In this document: one piece after another, positions 8,315-17,850 of the stretch
Layout: the number at the start of each line of letters is the position of its first letter
Numbering within the stretch: the stretch's first letter is position 1
Origin: Acidobacteriota bacterium
GTDB taxonomy: Bacteria; Acidobacteriota; Terriglobia; Terriglobales; SCQP01
NCBI GenBank assembly: GCA_004299485.1
Contig: SCQP01000001.1
Coordinates: forward strand, 372,001-436,000
Length of the DNA stretch: 64,000 bases
Direction: 5' to 3'
Position numbers and translations under genes: made by a program
The notes under the pieces: generated by a model
Told to the model about the DNA's origin: nothing
What the model saw: the letters and a program-made list of their open reading frames with translations, nothing else
The model's database searches: none

Positions 8315-8343
8315 TTGATCCGTAGCTACCTGGTGGCTACTAT
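8315..8343 (+). promoter_or_regulatory. Sigma-70-type promoter of vapB2
   Basis: TTGATC (8315-8320), a 17-base spacer, then TACTAT (8338-8343). The predicted start site, 7 bases on, is the A of the vapB2 ATG (8350). Confidence 0.6.
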
Positions 8344-8349
8344 AGAGAC

Positions 8350-8655
8350 ATGCTTGCTGTGGGGATCAAAGTTCTTAAGAACCGGTTGAGCGAATACGTG
8401 CGCTTGGCCGCCGGAGGAGAGACCGTGCTGGTATTGGACCGCAACCGCGTGGTGGCGGAATTGAACCCGCCGCGGCCGGCGAACCCCGTGCCCAGCAGCG
8501 ATGAGGACTGGAAGGCGCGTGGCGTGCGCGAAGGTTGGCTAACGCTGCCAACGCACAAGATGACCGGTGCCCCCAGGAACTTCCCCACGATGACGTTGGA
8601 GGAGCTCCTGGCGGACCTGGACGAGGCGCGCTCCGATCGTGATATACCTCGATAG
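8350..8655 (+). CDS. Phd/YefM-type antitoxin
   Basis: 101 residues. MLAVGIKVLKNRLSEYVRLA followed by GGETVLVLDRNRVVAELNP is the DNA-binding N-terminal fold of Phd/YefM antitoxins (..K..LS.yl..v..Ge.v.v..rg.pva.l). The C-terminal acidic tail is the expected toxin-binding part. It overlaps the PIN toxin gene by 17 bases. The start is fixed by the promoter: no Shine-Dalgarno site, and the predicted transcription start falls on the ATG. Confidence 0.82.
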   Translation: MLAVGIKVLKNRLSEYVRLAAGGETVLVLDRNRVVAELNPPRPANPVPSSDEDWKARGVREGWLTLPTHKMTGAPRNFPTMTLEELLADLDEARSDRDIPR

Positions 8656-9034
8656 TTCGGTGGTACTTGCAGCCCTGTTTGTCGAGCACCGGCGTCCTCC
8701 AGGTCAGTTCTGGATGCAGGATTTGACATCGAGCTGGTTGCTTGGCTATGAGGTGTGGAACCGATTGCATGCACACGCCGCCCCTGAAGCGGTCAAGGAT
8801 ACTGCCCGCATCATATTACGGAGCGTATTCCTGATTGACTTGGCGCACGCCGCCCTCGGTCGCGCTTTGGATCCATTTCCAGTCGCGGTCAAAACGCTGG
8901 ATGGACTTCACCTTGCAAGCATGGATTTTACGCGTAACACCGGTCGAGACGTCCGCGTTGCCACCTACGACCGGCGGCTGGCGCAGGCGGCGGAGGCGAT
9001 GGGGTTCGCGCTGTGGCAGTGGAACGAGAGCTAG
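8639..9034 (+). CDS. PIN-domain toxin (VapC-type ribonuclease)
   Basis: 131 residues starting at GTG 8639 within the antitoxin end. IYLDSSVVLAAL gives the first PIN Asp, LLGYEVWNRL the Glu, and KTLDGLHLASMDF with VATYDRRLAQAA the C-terminal acidic residues. A VapC-type RNase neutralised by the upstream Phd-like antitoxin. It is convergent with the long BNR gene and its stop is immediately adjacent (9034/9035). Confidence 0.85.
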   Translation: MIYLDSSVVLAALFVEHRRPPGQFWMQDLTSSWLLGYEVWNRLHAHAAPEAVKDTARIILRSVFLIDLAHAALGRALDPFPVAVKTLDGLHLASMDFTRNTGRDVRVATYDRRLAQAAEAMGFALWQWNES

Positions 9035-12000
9035 TTAGGGCATAAGTTGCTTGGCAGCGGCGATGGCGGTGGTGAGGTGCTGCTCACCTGCGGCGGCTTG
9101 CTGGCTCAGCGCGGCGAAGACGGCGACCTGTGCTGGCGTGGGATGCAGATAGGCCAAGTCGAGGTCGGCGACTAAATACGCCAGATGGCTGCGGAGTTTG
9201 GCTTCATAGGAAAGCGTACCTTCGCTGGCGTGTTCCTGTAGATCCACAAGGCCCAGGATGGTGCGGTTGAGGTTGATCAGCACCGGGTCTGCCTTGGCGG
9301 CAGGAACGGCGTGCTTGGCGACGGCGGCCTGCAGGGCGGATTGGACAGCGAGCGCCTGATTGAGCTTTGTGTCGAGGGCGTTCAAGGTGGTGTGAATCTT
9401 GAGCGACAGGACGAGACGCGCGTTCAGGTCACCCTGACTGGCGTCGATGCGCGGATCGAGCTTCACCGTGAAGGGCTTGCTGATTTTTTGGCCCGCGTAG
9501 TTGAGGGTGACGGTGTAGGCGCCGGGAGTGACGACCGGGCCTTCGACGCTGTCGTCCAAGCCGCCGGCCGCGGCGGGCACGTAGAAGCCTTTGACTTCGG
9601 TGGCGTCGGGATACCGCAGATTCCAGACGAAGCGGTTCATGCCGGGCGTGATGGCGGTCAGGCGCTGTTGCTGCAGGGCGGTGCGCTGAGATGGGCTCAG
9701 CGTGGCCATGTTCACCTTGGGCGCGTGGGCCGGTTTCAGGTGGAGGCTGTAGGTATTGACCACCTGGCCGAGATTGTTGGTAAAACTGAGCGTGACCGGC
9801 GTTTTGCTGCTGTAACTGGCGGGGACGTGGAAGAAAACGACGGCGCCAAAGGGCGGGTTTTCGCCTGATACGCCACCGCCGCCAAAGCCGCCCCCGGAAC
9901 CGTAGGCGTGACTGAGCCAGGCGGTGTCAGGCGAAAAGACGGCGACTTGGGCGCTGGTGGGTGACTTGCTGAGCTGCTCAAGTAGCGCGAGATTATCGAG
10001 AATCCAGAAGGCGCGGCCGTGGGTGGCGATGACGATATCGCCCTGGCGTGTATTGAGTGCAATGCTGCGCACATCGGCACGCGGCAGATTGAGCGTCAAC
10101 GGCTGCCAATGTGCGCCGCCGTTGAGACTGACGTAGACGGTCTGGTTGGTAGCGAGGAAAAGCAGATTGGGATCGTTGGGATCCTGAACGATGGAGTTGG
10201 CGTACTGGGCATTCCGGCCCTGGGGCAGGCCGTTGGTGATGGCGGTCCAGGTTTTGCCCATGTCGGTGGTTTTGTAGACGTAGGGGCGGAAATCGTCCCA
10301 CATATGGCGTTCGGTGGTGACGTAAGCGGTAGCGCTGTCGTTGACGCCTGGCTCGATCGCGCTGTACCAGCTCTCAGCGGGCGCCGACGGCGGGTTGACT
10401 TGCTGCCAGCTTTTGCCGCCGTTGAAGGTGACATGAAGTAGGCCATCGTAGGAGCCAGCCCAGATCACGTTGTCATCCTTGGGCGAGACGGAGATGACCG
10501 ACAGGCCGGGATAGGTTTCCGCGCCGGATTGATCGAGTGAGACCGGGCCGCCGGTGGGCGCTTCGGTTTTCGGATCGTTCCGCGTGAGGTCGGGACTGAT
10601 CTGGGTCCAGTGCTGGCCGTAATCGTCGCTCTTGAGGACGTACTGCGCGCCAATCAAAAGCTCTTTGGGATTGACCGGCGAAAAGGTGATGGCGTGGGTC
10701 CAGCCGAAGCGGTACTTCAGCTCGCCGGCGGAAGCGCCTTCCATGTAGTTGGGCCAGGGGCTGATGTCCTGGTACTGGCCCAGCTTCAGGTTGTAGCGCA
10801 TGAAGAGGCTGAAGTAGCCGCTGCCGTAGGTGATGTTGGGATCGCCGGGCTGCGGAACGACCCAAGTGCTTTCGCCGTAGGCGACGCGCTGCCAGGCGGC
10901 GGTAGGAATCGAGCCGCCCACGGCGGCGCTGGGGCCTTCGGTTGAGCCTTCATCCTGCTGCGCGCCGTAGACGTGGAAGGGGAATTGGTCGTCAAGGTTG
11001 ACGTGGTAGAACTGGCCGGTGGGCTGGTTGTGTTCGCTGGACCAGGTCTTGCCGCCATCCTGGGAGACGGTGGCGCCGCCGTCGTTGCCTTCGAGGAGAA
11101 TTTGCGGATTCTTGGGGTTGATCCAGACGATGTGGTTGTCGCCGTGCGGCGGGTGCAGCGGCGCCCAGGTTTGGCCACCGTCGCGTGTGGCCCAAACGCC
11201 ATCCACTTCGGGGACGTAGGCGGTGTTGGGATTGGTGGGGTCGACAAAGATCTGCATGTAATAAAAGGCGCGCTGGCGGAGTTCCATGCCGGCGAAGACG
11301 TGCTGCCAGCTCCGGCCGCCGTCGTTGGAGCGGTACACGCCGCCGGCGGCTTTGTTCTGGATGATGGCGTAGACCACGTTGGGCGAGCTAGCGGCCACGC
11401 CGACGCCGACGCGGCCCCAGACGCCCGTGGGCAGGCCAGTTTTGTGGGTGAGGTTGGTCCAATGCGCGCCGCCATCGGTGGATTTATAAAGGCCGCTGCC
11501 GGGACCACCGCTGAGGAGCGACCAGGGCGTACGTTGTGCCTGCCACATGGTGGCGTACAGGACGTTGGGCTGGCTGGGCGCCATGGCCAGATTGATGGCG
11601 CCGGTATTGTTGTCGACGAAAAGAATCTGTTTCCAGGTCTTGCCGCCGTCGGTGGTCTTGTAAACACCGCGGTTGGGATCGGGCACGAAGACGTGACCCA
11701 TGGAGGCGGCGTAGACGACATTCGGATCGGTGGGGCTGACAATGAGGGCGCTGGTGCTGTGGGTGTCGGCGAGACCGGCGTAGGCCCAGGTTTTGCCGCC
11801 ATCGGAGGAGCGGAAGACGCCATTGCCGGTGAGCATGTCATTGCGGATGTCGGTTTCGCCGGTGCCGGCATAGATGATTTGCGGATTGGAGGGCGCGACG
11901 GCGAGGGCGCCGATGCTGGGCGCCATAGCGCGGGTCTTGTCGGTGAGATTGGTCCAGCTCAGGCCGGCATTTTCGGTTTTCCAGACGCCACCGCCGACCG

Positions 12001-12184
12001 TGCCCATGTAGTAGAGCTTCGGGTTCGAGGGCACGCCGGCGATGGCAACAGCGCGGCCGCCAACAAAGGGGCCGATGCTGCGCCATTCGAGCTTGCCCAG
12101 GAGAGTTTGCGTCGGCACCTGGGCGGTGACCAGAGCGAACGGCAGAAAGGCGGCGGCGAGGGCCAGAGCGATGCGGAGTCTCAT
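9035..12184 (-). CDS. Secreted BNR/Asp-box (VPS10/sortilin-like) beta-propeller protein
   Basis: 1,049 residues. ATG 12184 is chosen because GGAGGA lies 9 bases upstream and MRLRIALALAAAFLPFALVTAQ is a signal peptide. Residues about 25-700 hold many Asp-box repeats (STDGGAHW, SNDGGRSW, TRDGGQTW, SQDGGKTW, TTDMGKTW, SLNGGAHW), as in the VPS10/sortilin-like propellers often annotated 'glycosyl hydrolase'; no glycosidase active site can be named. The last about 250 residues include a beta-rich part and a helical end. The family is abundant in Acidobacteriota and function is unknown. It is last in a minus-strand run containing ADOP permeases, and a paralogue lies at 21-24 kb. Confidence 0.85.
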   Translation of the reverse strand: MRLRIALALAAAFLPFALVTAQVPTQTLLGKLEWRSIGPFVGGRAVAIAGVPSNPKLYYMGTVGGGVWKTENAGLSWTNLTDKTRAMAPSIGALAVAPSNPQIIYAGTGETDIRNDMLTGNGVFRSSDGGKTWAYAGLADTHSTSALIVSPTDPNVVYAASMGHVFVPDPNRGVYKTTDGGKTWKQILFVDNNTGAINLAMAPSQPNVLYATMWQAQRTPWSLLSGGPGSGLYKSTDGGAHWTNLTHKTGLPTGVWGRVGVGVAASSPNVVYAIIQNKAAGGVYRSNDGGRSWQHVFAGMELRQRAFYYMQIFVDPTNPNTAYVPEVDGVWATRDGGQTWAPLHPPHGDNHIVWINPKNPQILLEGNDGGATVSQDGGKTWSSEHNQPTGQFYHVNLDDQFPFHVYGAQQDEGSTEGPSAAVGGSIPTAAWQRVAYGESTWVVPQPGDPNITYGSGYFSLFMRYNLKLGQYQDISPWPNYMEGASAGELKYRFGWTHAITFSPVNPKELLIGAQYVLKSDDYGQHWTQISPDLTRNDPKTEAPTGGPVSLDQSGAETYPGLSVISVSPKDDNVIWAGSYDGLLHVTFNGGKSWQQVNPPSAPAESWYSAIEPGVNDSATAYVTTERHMWDDFRPYVYKTTDMGKTWTAITNGLPQGRNAQYANSIVQDPNDPNLLFLATNQTVYVSLNGGAHWQPLTLNLPRADVRSIALNTRQGDIVIATHGRAFWILDNLALLEQLSKSPTSAQVAVFSPDTAWLSHAYGSGGGFGGGGVSGENPPFGAVVFFHVPASYSSKTPVTLSFTNNLGQVVNTYSLHLKPAHAPKVNMATLSPSQRTALQQQRLTAITPGMNRFVWNLRYPDATEVKGFYVPAAAGGLDDSVEGPVVTPGAYTVTLNYAGQKISKPFTVKLDPRIDASQGDLNARLVLSLKIHTTLNALDTKLNQALAVQSALQAAVAKHAVPAAKADPVLINLNRTILGLVDLQEHASEGTLSYEAKLRSHLAYLVADLDLAYLHPTPAQVAVFAALSQQAAAGEQHLTTAIAAAKQLMP

Positions 12185-12223
12185 TGTGTCCAATCCTCCA
12201 GACACAGATACTCTAAACCGTTC

Positions 12224-12258
12224 AGTGGCTAGTGGCTAGTGGTTAGTGGCTAGCGAAG
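12224..12258 (+). repeat. Heptamer array (AGTGGCT)
   Basis: AGTGGCT, AGTGGCT, AGTGGTT, AGTGGCT (12224-12251), then a degenerate unit. It fills the gap between the stop of the ADOP gene at 12261 and the start of the BNR gene on the minus strand. Confidence 0.8.
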
Positions 12259-12260
12259 GC

Positions 12261-14705
12261 TCAGGATTCACGAAGGGCGGTCAGGGGGTCGACGCGGGTG
12301 GCCTGGAGGGCGGGTACGTAGCAGGCGAGGGCCGCCATGAGGACTAAAACCAGGCTAATCAGCGAGTAAATCGCCCAGTCGCCGGCGCCAGCGCCTTGAA
12401 TCAGGCCCTGCAGCGAGCGCGCCATGGCATAGGCGAGAGGCAGGCCGACGAGCAGGCCGATACCCAGCATGGCGCCGCCGCGGCGCAGAACCAGCATGAC
12501 GATGGAGCCGTGCGAGGCGCCGAGAGCCTGACGGATGCCGAACTCGTGAACGCGCTCGTTCACCAGGAAGGACATGACGCCGTAGACGCCAATGGCGGCC
12601 AGAATGAGCGCCAGCAGGCCGGCGACACTCAGCATGACCGAAACATAGGCGATGCCGATACTGGCCTCGTGGATGACCTGATGGAGCGATTCCATGGCGA
12701 AGAGCGGATCAACGGGATCGACCGAAGCGATGGCGTGACGCATGGCGGGACCGGCGGCGGTGACATCGCCCGAACCGGAGCCGCGCAACAGGAAGAAGGC
12801 TGAGTGATTGGGATGCTGGGCGGCGGGCATGTAGAAGGTTGAGACCGCCTGCGGGCTGGACCAGTTCCATTTCACGTCGCCGGCGACGCCCACAATGGTC
12901 AGCCATGGGTTGCTGGAGTTATCGTTTCCGAGCTTGATGTGCTGGCCGAGCGGGCTGCGATCGGGCCAGTAATGCTGCGCCATACGTTGGCTGATCACGG
13001 CAACGGGCTGCGTGCCGGCGCCGTCGGAGGCGGAAAAGGAACGTCCGGCGAGCAGCGGCACCTGCATCAGGGTGAAGAAACTGGGGCTGACAGACTGCGC
13101 CACAGCATAGCGCTGCTGGCTGGCGTTGCCGATGGGACGGCCTTCGATGCTGAAGCCGTTTTGATTGAGATCATTGCTCAGCGGGAGATACGTCGAGGTG
13201 GCGGTGGCGCGCACGCCGGGCAGCGCCTGTAGCTTGGCGAGTGTCTGCTGAAAGAACTGGGCGCGGGCGATGTCGGACTGCCAATGGCCGGAGCTGGGCA
13301 AGCGCATGGCAGCGGTCAGGGTGCGGTCGGGCTGGAATTGGGCGCCGGCGCCGAGGAGGGTGCGGAAGCCCTCGACCATCAAGGCGGCGCCGACCAGCAG
13401 AACAAGAGCGAGCGCGATTTGGGCCACGACCAATACCGCCCGCAGGCGCTGGCGGGACTGACCGATGGCGCCGCGGCCGCCTTCTTTCAAGGTGGAATTC
13501 AGTTGCGGACGGGCGGCGTGCAGCGCGGGCGCCAGGCCGGCGATCAGGCCTGCCAGGATGGCGATGCCGAGGGTATAGAGCAGCGCGGTTCCGTCGAGGC
13601 GGATGCGATCCCAGCCACCGATAAACTGGGCCACGTCGGCGGGCATGTTGACCAGAATGAGACGAATGGAGACGTAGGCGAAACCGAGACCTACACCGGC
13701 GCCGCCGATGATGCCGAGGAGGACGTTTTCGGTGAGCAGTTGGCGCACCAGGCGGCCGCGGCTGGCGCCGAGAGCCACGCGCAGGGCTAGTTCCTGACTG
13801 CGGCGAAGGGCGCGGGCGAACTGCAGGTTGGCGACATTGGCACAGGCGATGAGCAACAGAAAGCCGACGGCGCCAAGCAGCAGCCAGACGTAACTGGCGG
13901 TTTCGTAGCCGATGATGTAGTTCGTCAGCGTCTGCACGTTCACGCCCCAGCCGCTATTGGTAGCGGGATACTGGGCATCGATGCGGGCGGCAAGAGCGCG
14001 CATTTCCGCTTGCGCCTGCGTCAGGGCAGCGCCCGGGCGAAGCTCGGCAATGACCTGCAAGTTGTGGTTTTCGCGGTCGGCGAGCTGTTGCGGTGTGAGC
14101 GCCAAGGGCAGCCAGAGCTGCACCGCTTGCGGCATCACGGCATCTTTGCCCAGAATGCCGACGACGGTATAGACCTGCTGGTTGAGTTGGATCGTCTGGC
14201 CCACGATTGCAGGGTTGGCGGCGAACTGATGCTGCCAAAGCGACTGGCTGAGGATGGCTTCGCGGTCGTGGCCGGGCTGATCTTCGCCAGGCAGAAAGAC
14301 GCGGCCGCGCAGGGGTACCGAGGGCAGCAGTTTGAAGAAATTAACCGAGACCGCACCCGCCTGCACCATGACCGGCGTGCCGGAGCCGCTCAAGTTTACG
14401 TCGTTGTACTCGTAGGCCGCCAGCGCCTGGAAGACACTGGCCTGCTTGCTCCAGGTCGCGTAATTGAAGGCGGAAACAGTGTTGGTTGAGGAAGGCGGCG
14501 AATGCGGTGGGACCTCGGAGATGTCGAGCAGACGGTTCAGGTGGGCATAGGGCAACGGGTGCCGCAGGATGCCGTTGGCTACGCTAAAGATGGCGGTGTT
14601 GGCGCCAATGCCGAGGCCGAGCGCCAGAATGGCAATCAGGCTGGCGGCGGGCGCTTTAGTGATCAGCCGCAGACCGAAGCGCAGGTCATTCCAGAAGGTG
14701 CGCAT
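12261..14705 (-). CDS. ADOP-family MacB/FtsX-type permease (A)
   Basis: 814 residues. An N-terminal transmembrane helix (LIAILALGLGIGANTAIFSV, about 20-43) leads into a MacB-type periplasmic core domain, an FtsX domain with three helices (about 285-410), a second core domain and a second FtsX domain ending in VPALQATRVDPLTALRES. The RVDPxxALR end is an ADOP hallmark. These duplicated permeases resemble MacB without its ATPase; none is encoded nearby, so the energy source and cargo are unknown. ATG 14705 has AGGGAGGA upstream and sits one base after the stop of the next ADOP gene, so the two are cotranscribed. Confidence 0.93.
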   Translation of the reverse strand: MRTFWNDLRFGLRLITKAPAASLIAILALGLGIGANTAIFSVANGILRHPLPYAHLNRLLDISEVPPHSPPSSTNTVSAFNYATWSKQASVFQALAAYEYNDVNLSGSGTPVMVQAGAVSVNFFKLLPSVPLRGRVFLPGEDQPGHDREAILSQSLWQHQFAANPAIVGQTIQLNQQVYTVVGILGKDAVMPQAVQLWLPLALTPQQLADRENHNLQVIAELRPGAALTQAQAEMRALAARIDAQYPATNSGWGVNVQTLTNYIIGYETASYVWLLLGAVGFLLLIACANVANLQFARALRRSQELALRVALGASRGRLVRQLLTENVLLGIIGGAGVGLGFAYVSIRLILVNMPADVAQFIGGWDRIRLDGTALLYTLGIAILAGLIAGLAPALHAARPQLNSTLKEGGRGAIGQSRQRLRAVLVVAQIALALVLLVGAALMVEGFRTLLGAGAQFQPDRTLTAAMRLPSSGHWQSDIARAQFFQQTLAKLQALPGVRATATSTYLPLSNDLNQNGFSIEGRPIGNASQQRYAVAQSVSPSFFTLMQVPLLAGRSFSASDGAGTQPVAVISQRMAQHYWPDRSPLGQHIKLGNDNSSNPWLTIVGVAGDVKWNWSSPQAVSTFYMPAAQHPNHSAFFLLRGSGSGDVTAAGPAMRHAIASVDPVDPLFAMESLHQVIHEASIGIAYVSVMLSVAGLLALILAAIGVYGVMSFLVNERVHEFGIRQALGASHGSIVMLVLRRGGAMLGIGLLVGLPLAYAMARSLQGLIQGAGAGDWAIYSLISLVLVLMAALACYVPALQATRVDPLTALRES

Positions 14706-14706
14706 C

Positions 14707-17253
14707 TCAATCCTCCCTGAGCGCAGCGAGCGGATCGACGTGGCTGGCGCGGCGGGCGGGCAAGAAGCCGGCAATCATGGCCACGATCGTTAATGCGACG
14801 GCGGCACTCACATAGACGGTGGGATCGGAATAATGAAGCTGGAAAAGGTCCATGCGATGGACTGAGAGCTTGGCCAAGCCGAGGCTGACGGGAATGCCGA
14901 TGGCGACACCAATGCCGAGCAGCAGCAGCATTTCGCGCATGACCATGCCGATGACGTTGAAGCGGGAAGCCCCCAAGGCCATGCGGACGCCGATTTCCGC
15001 CTGGCGGCGGGTGACGCTGTAGGCCATGACGCCATAGAGCCCGATGGCGGCGAGCAATAGCGCGAGGACGCCGAAGAACCCGCTCAGTTTGGCGAGCAGG
15101 GTTTGGCTGACGGCGGTCTGAGAAATCAGCGTTTGCACGGGCGCGAAGTCCTGCACGCGGATACTGGGCGCAAGCGCGAGAATTTCATGGCGCAGCGCCG
15201 TGGCGACCGCGGCCGACGAACCCGATTCGCGGATCAGAACGGAAGTGCCCGGTGGCGGGGTGGCCACCGGCAGACCGTTGAGGAAGGGAAAATACATGCG
15301 CGGCATGTCCGGTTCATCGAGGCTGCCGACTTTGATATCGGCGCAGACGCCCACCACGGTGTACTCAGCGCCATGGTCGTCCGGAAAAGCATCGATGATG
15401 TGATGCCCGATGGGGTTCCGGGTGGCAAAGAAGGTTTTGGCCATGGTCTGACTGATGACCACGTTTTTGGTGGCGCTGGTGGCATCGGCCTCATTGAGGG
15501 CGCGGCCCATGAGAATCGGAATGCCTACCGTCTTGAAGTAGCCGGCCGAGACCTGATCGACCATGGCGGCGCTGCCCATGCCTTCGCCCATGGAGCCGGC
15601 GGCAGGAGGAGTGTAGCCGTTGACCTTGATGGGAATGCCGGCGTTGCTGCCGTCAAACAGACCAATCATGGAGAGCGCGACGCCCTGCACGCCGGGCGTC
15701 GCAGCGGTGCGGTCGAGAAAGCGGTGATAGAACGCCGCCAGCGATTCGCCGCGAAACCCAGCACGTTCGGCGTTGAGGTCAGTTTCAACGAGATCCTTGG
15801 TGGAGAAGCCGACGCTTTGCGACTCGAGCTTGAGGAGGCTGTGCAGGAACAGACCGGCGCCGACGAGCAGGATCACCGAGAGCGCGACCTGGCCGGCGAC
15901 CAGGGCTTTGCCAAGCGGCATGCGGGCGTGAACGGCGCGGCCCTCGGCTTTGAGCGTGGCGTTCAGATCCGTGCGGGCCATGCGCCACGCCGGCGCGAGG
16001 CCGAAGAGCAGACCGGCGAGCACCGAAATGCCGAGCACGAAGCCCAGCACACGAGCATCGGGGGCGAGCGGCAGCGTCAGCGAACCACCAGCGCTGACCA
16101 TGCCCAGCAATAAGTGCACACCCCACCAGGCGAGTAGCGCGCCGAGGGCGCCGCCGCAGAGTGCCAGCAGCACGCTTTCGGTGAGCAATTGCCGCAGGAT
16201 GCGGCCGCGACTGGCGCCCAACGCCAGACGCACACAAATTTCCTTTTGCCGCACAGCCGCGCGCGATAGCAGCAGACTGGCGAGATTCACCACCGCAAGC
16301 AGCAGGATGAGGCCGACCAAGGCCAGCAGCGCCAGCAGCGGGGCGGAAAACTGGCCGCGAGCGGCCGAGGCTCCGCGGGCGCCACTCGAGAGCTGCAGCC
16401 GCTGGCTGAGCACCGACTGGCGGATTTGGCCGGAGGCGGCACCCATTTGGGATTGCAGCGCTTGCTGGAAAATGGCGTTGCTTTGGGCTTGCGCGGCGGC
16501 CAGCGTGACGCCGGGTTTCAGGCGGCCGATGACTTGCAGCCACATGAAACGCGAGACGCCAGGCGGGTTATGGAGCAAGTCCCGGCCCGGCAATGCTTGC
16601 GCCTGCATGGCGATGGGCATCCAGAGGTCGGGCTCGAGGCCAACGTCCGTACCGAAAAATCCGGGCGGGGCGATGCCGATGATGGTGAAGCTATTGCCGT
16701 GCAACGTAAAGGTACGGCCGATAACGTCTGGATTGCGGTGAAAGCGCTGGTTCCAGTAACCGTAACGCATGAGGGCGACCGGGTCGGCGCCGGGCTTAAG
16801 CGCCTGCTGATCGGCAAAAGTTCGACCACGATAGGCCGGCACTCCCAATACGTTGAAATAATTATTCGAGACTAATTCAATACGGGCAAGTTCAGGAGTG
16901 GCGGACTCGCCTGAGCGGCTCCAATTCACAAGAGTGCGCGGATGTTCGGTGCCAAAGGCGGCCAAGCCGCGGAAGGAAGTATCGGCGGCGCGCAATTGCT
17001 GGTATTCCGGATAGGCGAGCTTGCCGCGGCGGCCACCGCTCGTGCCCAGGCTGAGACCGTCCTGCGCCGGATCAGTGAGCATGACGAGCTGACTGGGATG
17101 GCTGACCGGCAGCGGCTGCAGCAAAACGGCATTGACCAGCGTGAAGATCGCCGCATTGGCGCCAATGCCGAGGGCCAGCGTGAGCAACGCAACGGCGGTA
17201 AAACCGGGCGTTTTGAGCAGCATCCGGCAGGCAAGGCGGAGGTCACGCAGCAT
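14707..17253 (-). CDS. ADOP-family MacB/FtsX-type permease (B)
   Basis: 848 residues with the duplicated ADOP layout: first helix (VALLTLALGIGANAAIFTLV), periplasmic core, FtsX domain near 300-420, second core, second FtsX domain (IGLYGVMAYSVTRRQAEIGVRMALGAS), and the terminal ASHVDPLAALRED. First gene of a two-gene ADOP operon with permease A. A TATAGC hexamer lies 7 bases before the ATG. It is closely similar in layout to permease C at 17.8-20.4 kb (shared LLHNPPGVSR and YGVMAYSV stretches), so B and C look like a local duplication. Confidence 0.93.
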   Translation of the reverse strand: MLRDLRLACRMLLKTPGFTAVALLTLALGIGANAAIFTLVNAVLLQPLPVSHPSQLVMLTDPAQDGLSLGTSGGRRGKLAYPEYQQLRAADTSFRGLAAFGTEHPRTLVNWSRSGESATPELARIELVSNNYFNVLGVPAYRGRTFADQQALKPGADPVALMRYGYWNQRFHRNPDVIGRTFTLHGNSFTIIGIAPPGFFGTDVGLEPDLWMPIAMQAQALPGRDLLHNPPGVSRFMWLQVIGRLKPGVTLAAAQAQSNAIFQQALQSQMGAASGQIRQSVLSQRLQLSSGARGASAARGQFSAPLLALLALVGLILLLAVVNLASLLLSRAAVRQKEICVRLALGASRGRILRQLLTESVLLALCGGALGALLAWWGVHLLLGMVSAGGSLTLPLAPDARVLGFVLGISVLAGLLFGLAPAWRMARTDLNATLKAEGRAVHARMPLGKALVAGQVALSVILLVGAGLFLHSLLKLESQSVGFSTKDLVETDLNAERAGFRGESLAAFYHRFLDRTAATPGVQGVALSMIGLFDGSNAGIPIKVNGYTPPAAGSMGEGMGSAAMVDQVSAGYFKTVGIPILMGRALNEADATSATKNVVISQTMAKTFFATRNPIGHHIIDAFPDDHGAEYTVVGVCADIKVGSLDEPDMPRMYFPFLNGLPVATPPPGTSVLIRESGSSAAVATALRHEILALAPSIRVQDFAPVQTLISQTAVSQTLLAKLSGFFGVLALLLAAIGLYGVMAYSVTRRQAEIGVRMALGASRFNVIGMVMREMLLLLGIGVAIGIPVSLGLAKLSVHRMDLFQLHYSDPTVYVSAAVALTIVAMIAGFLPARRASHVDPLAALRED

Positions 17254-17292
17254 ACTACTGGCTATACGCGGGAAGCGGCTTACCGAGTTCCG

Positions 17293-17838
17293 TTAATGTA
17301 GAAAGGATCCCAGCAGCATGGTCCAGCCGGGCAGCAGCTCGGGGGCATCCATGTATTCGCCACGATCGGCGGAGCGAACCTCGGGTTGGATGCCCGGCTT
17401 GGTGAACAGGTGGGCCTCGCCATATTCTGGATACAATACCCAGACTCGGACAGTGCCCGCGGCCAAGTACTGGTTCACTTTTCCCTGCATGGCGCCAGGG
17501 CGGTCGCTGCTCGATATAATTTCAACGGCCAGATCGGGCGCCATCGGCTGCACGTTCAGGCTTTCATATTCCGTTTGAAAGCGCTCGGCGCGAATGAATG
17601 CCACATCGGGGCGCCGTACCGTATCTGGGCCGAGCTGAAAATCGCTTTCGCTTGTAACCACGCCCATTGGGTGATCGCGCAGCCATGCGCGTAACGAGGC
17701 GTTGATGAGATCGCGGATTTCGTTGTGCCGGAAGGTTGGTGCAGCGCACACGACCAGCTCTCCTTCGCTCAGCTCGTAGGGCGCGCCCTCGGGCAGGGCC
17801 ATGTAGTCGGCCAGCGTCCAAGCGGTTTTGGTCGCCAT
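17293..17838 (-). CDS. Uma2-family (DUF820) PD-(D/E)XK-fold protein
   Basis: 181 residues. MATKTAWTLADYMALPEGAP, YELSEGELVV, RHNEIRDLINASLRAWL, RRPDVAFI and DLAVEIISSSDRPG are the ordered motifs of the Uma2/DUF820 family, predicted restriction-endonuclease-fold proteins whose function is not established. The Glu of YELSEGEL, the Asp of RPDVAF and the Glu of AVEIIS match the expected catalytic acidic residues. It stands alone between two ADOP genes. TAAACT ends 6 bases before ATG 17838 and overlaps the stop codon of the upstream ADOP gene. Confidence 0.85.
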   Translation of the reverse strand: MATKTAWTLADYMALPEGAPYELSEGELVVCAAPTFRHNEIRDLINASLRAWLRDHPMGVVTSESDFQLGPDTVRRPDVAFIRAERFQTEYESLNVQPMAPDLAVEIISSSDRPGAMQGKVNQYLAAGTVRVWVLYPEYGEAHLFTKPGIQPEVRSADRGEYMDAPELLPGWTMLLGSFLH

Positions 17839-17844
17839 GAGGGT

Positions 17845-17850
17845 AGTTTA
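17845..17850 (-). promoter_or_regulatory. -10-like TAAACT of the Uma2-family gene
   Basis: On the minus strand TAAACT is followed by six bases and then the ATG at 17838, predicting a leaderless mRNA. The hexamer overlaps the stop codon of permease C (17848-17850). Confidence 0.45.

Noticed and set aside
9035-12184. Glycosyl hydrolase
   Set aside because: The common database name for these BNR proteins; only Asp-box propeller repeats are visible, with no catalytic residues that can be named.
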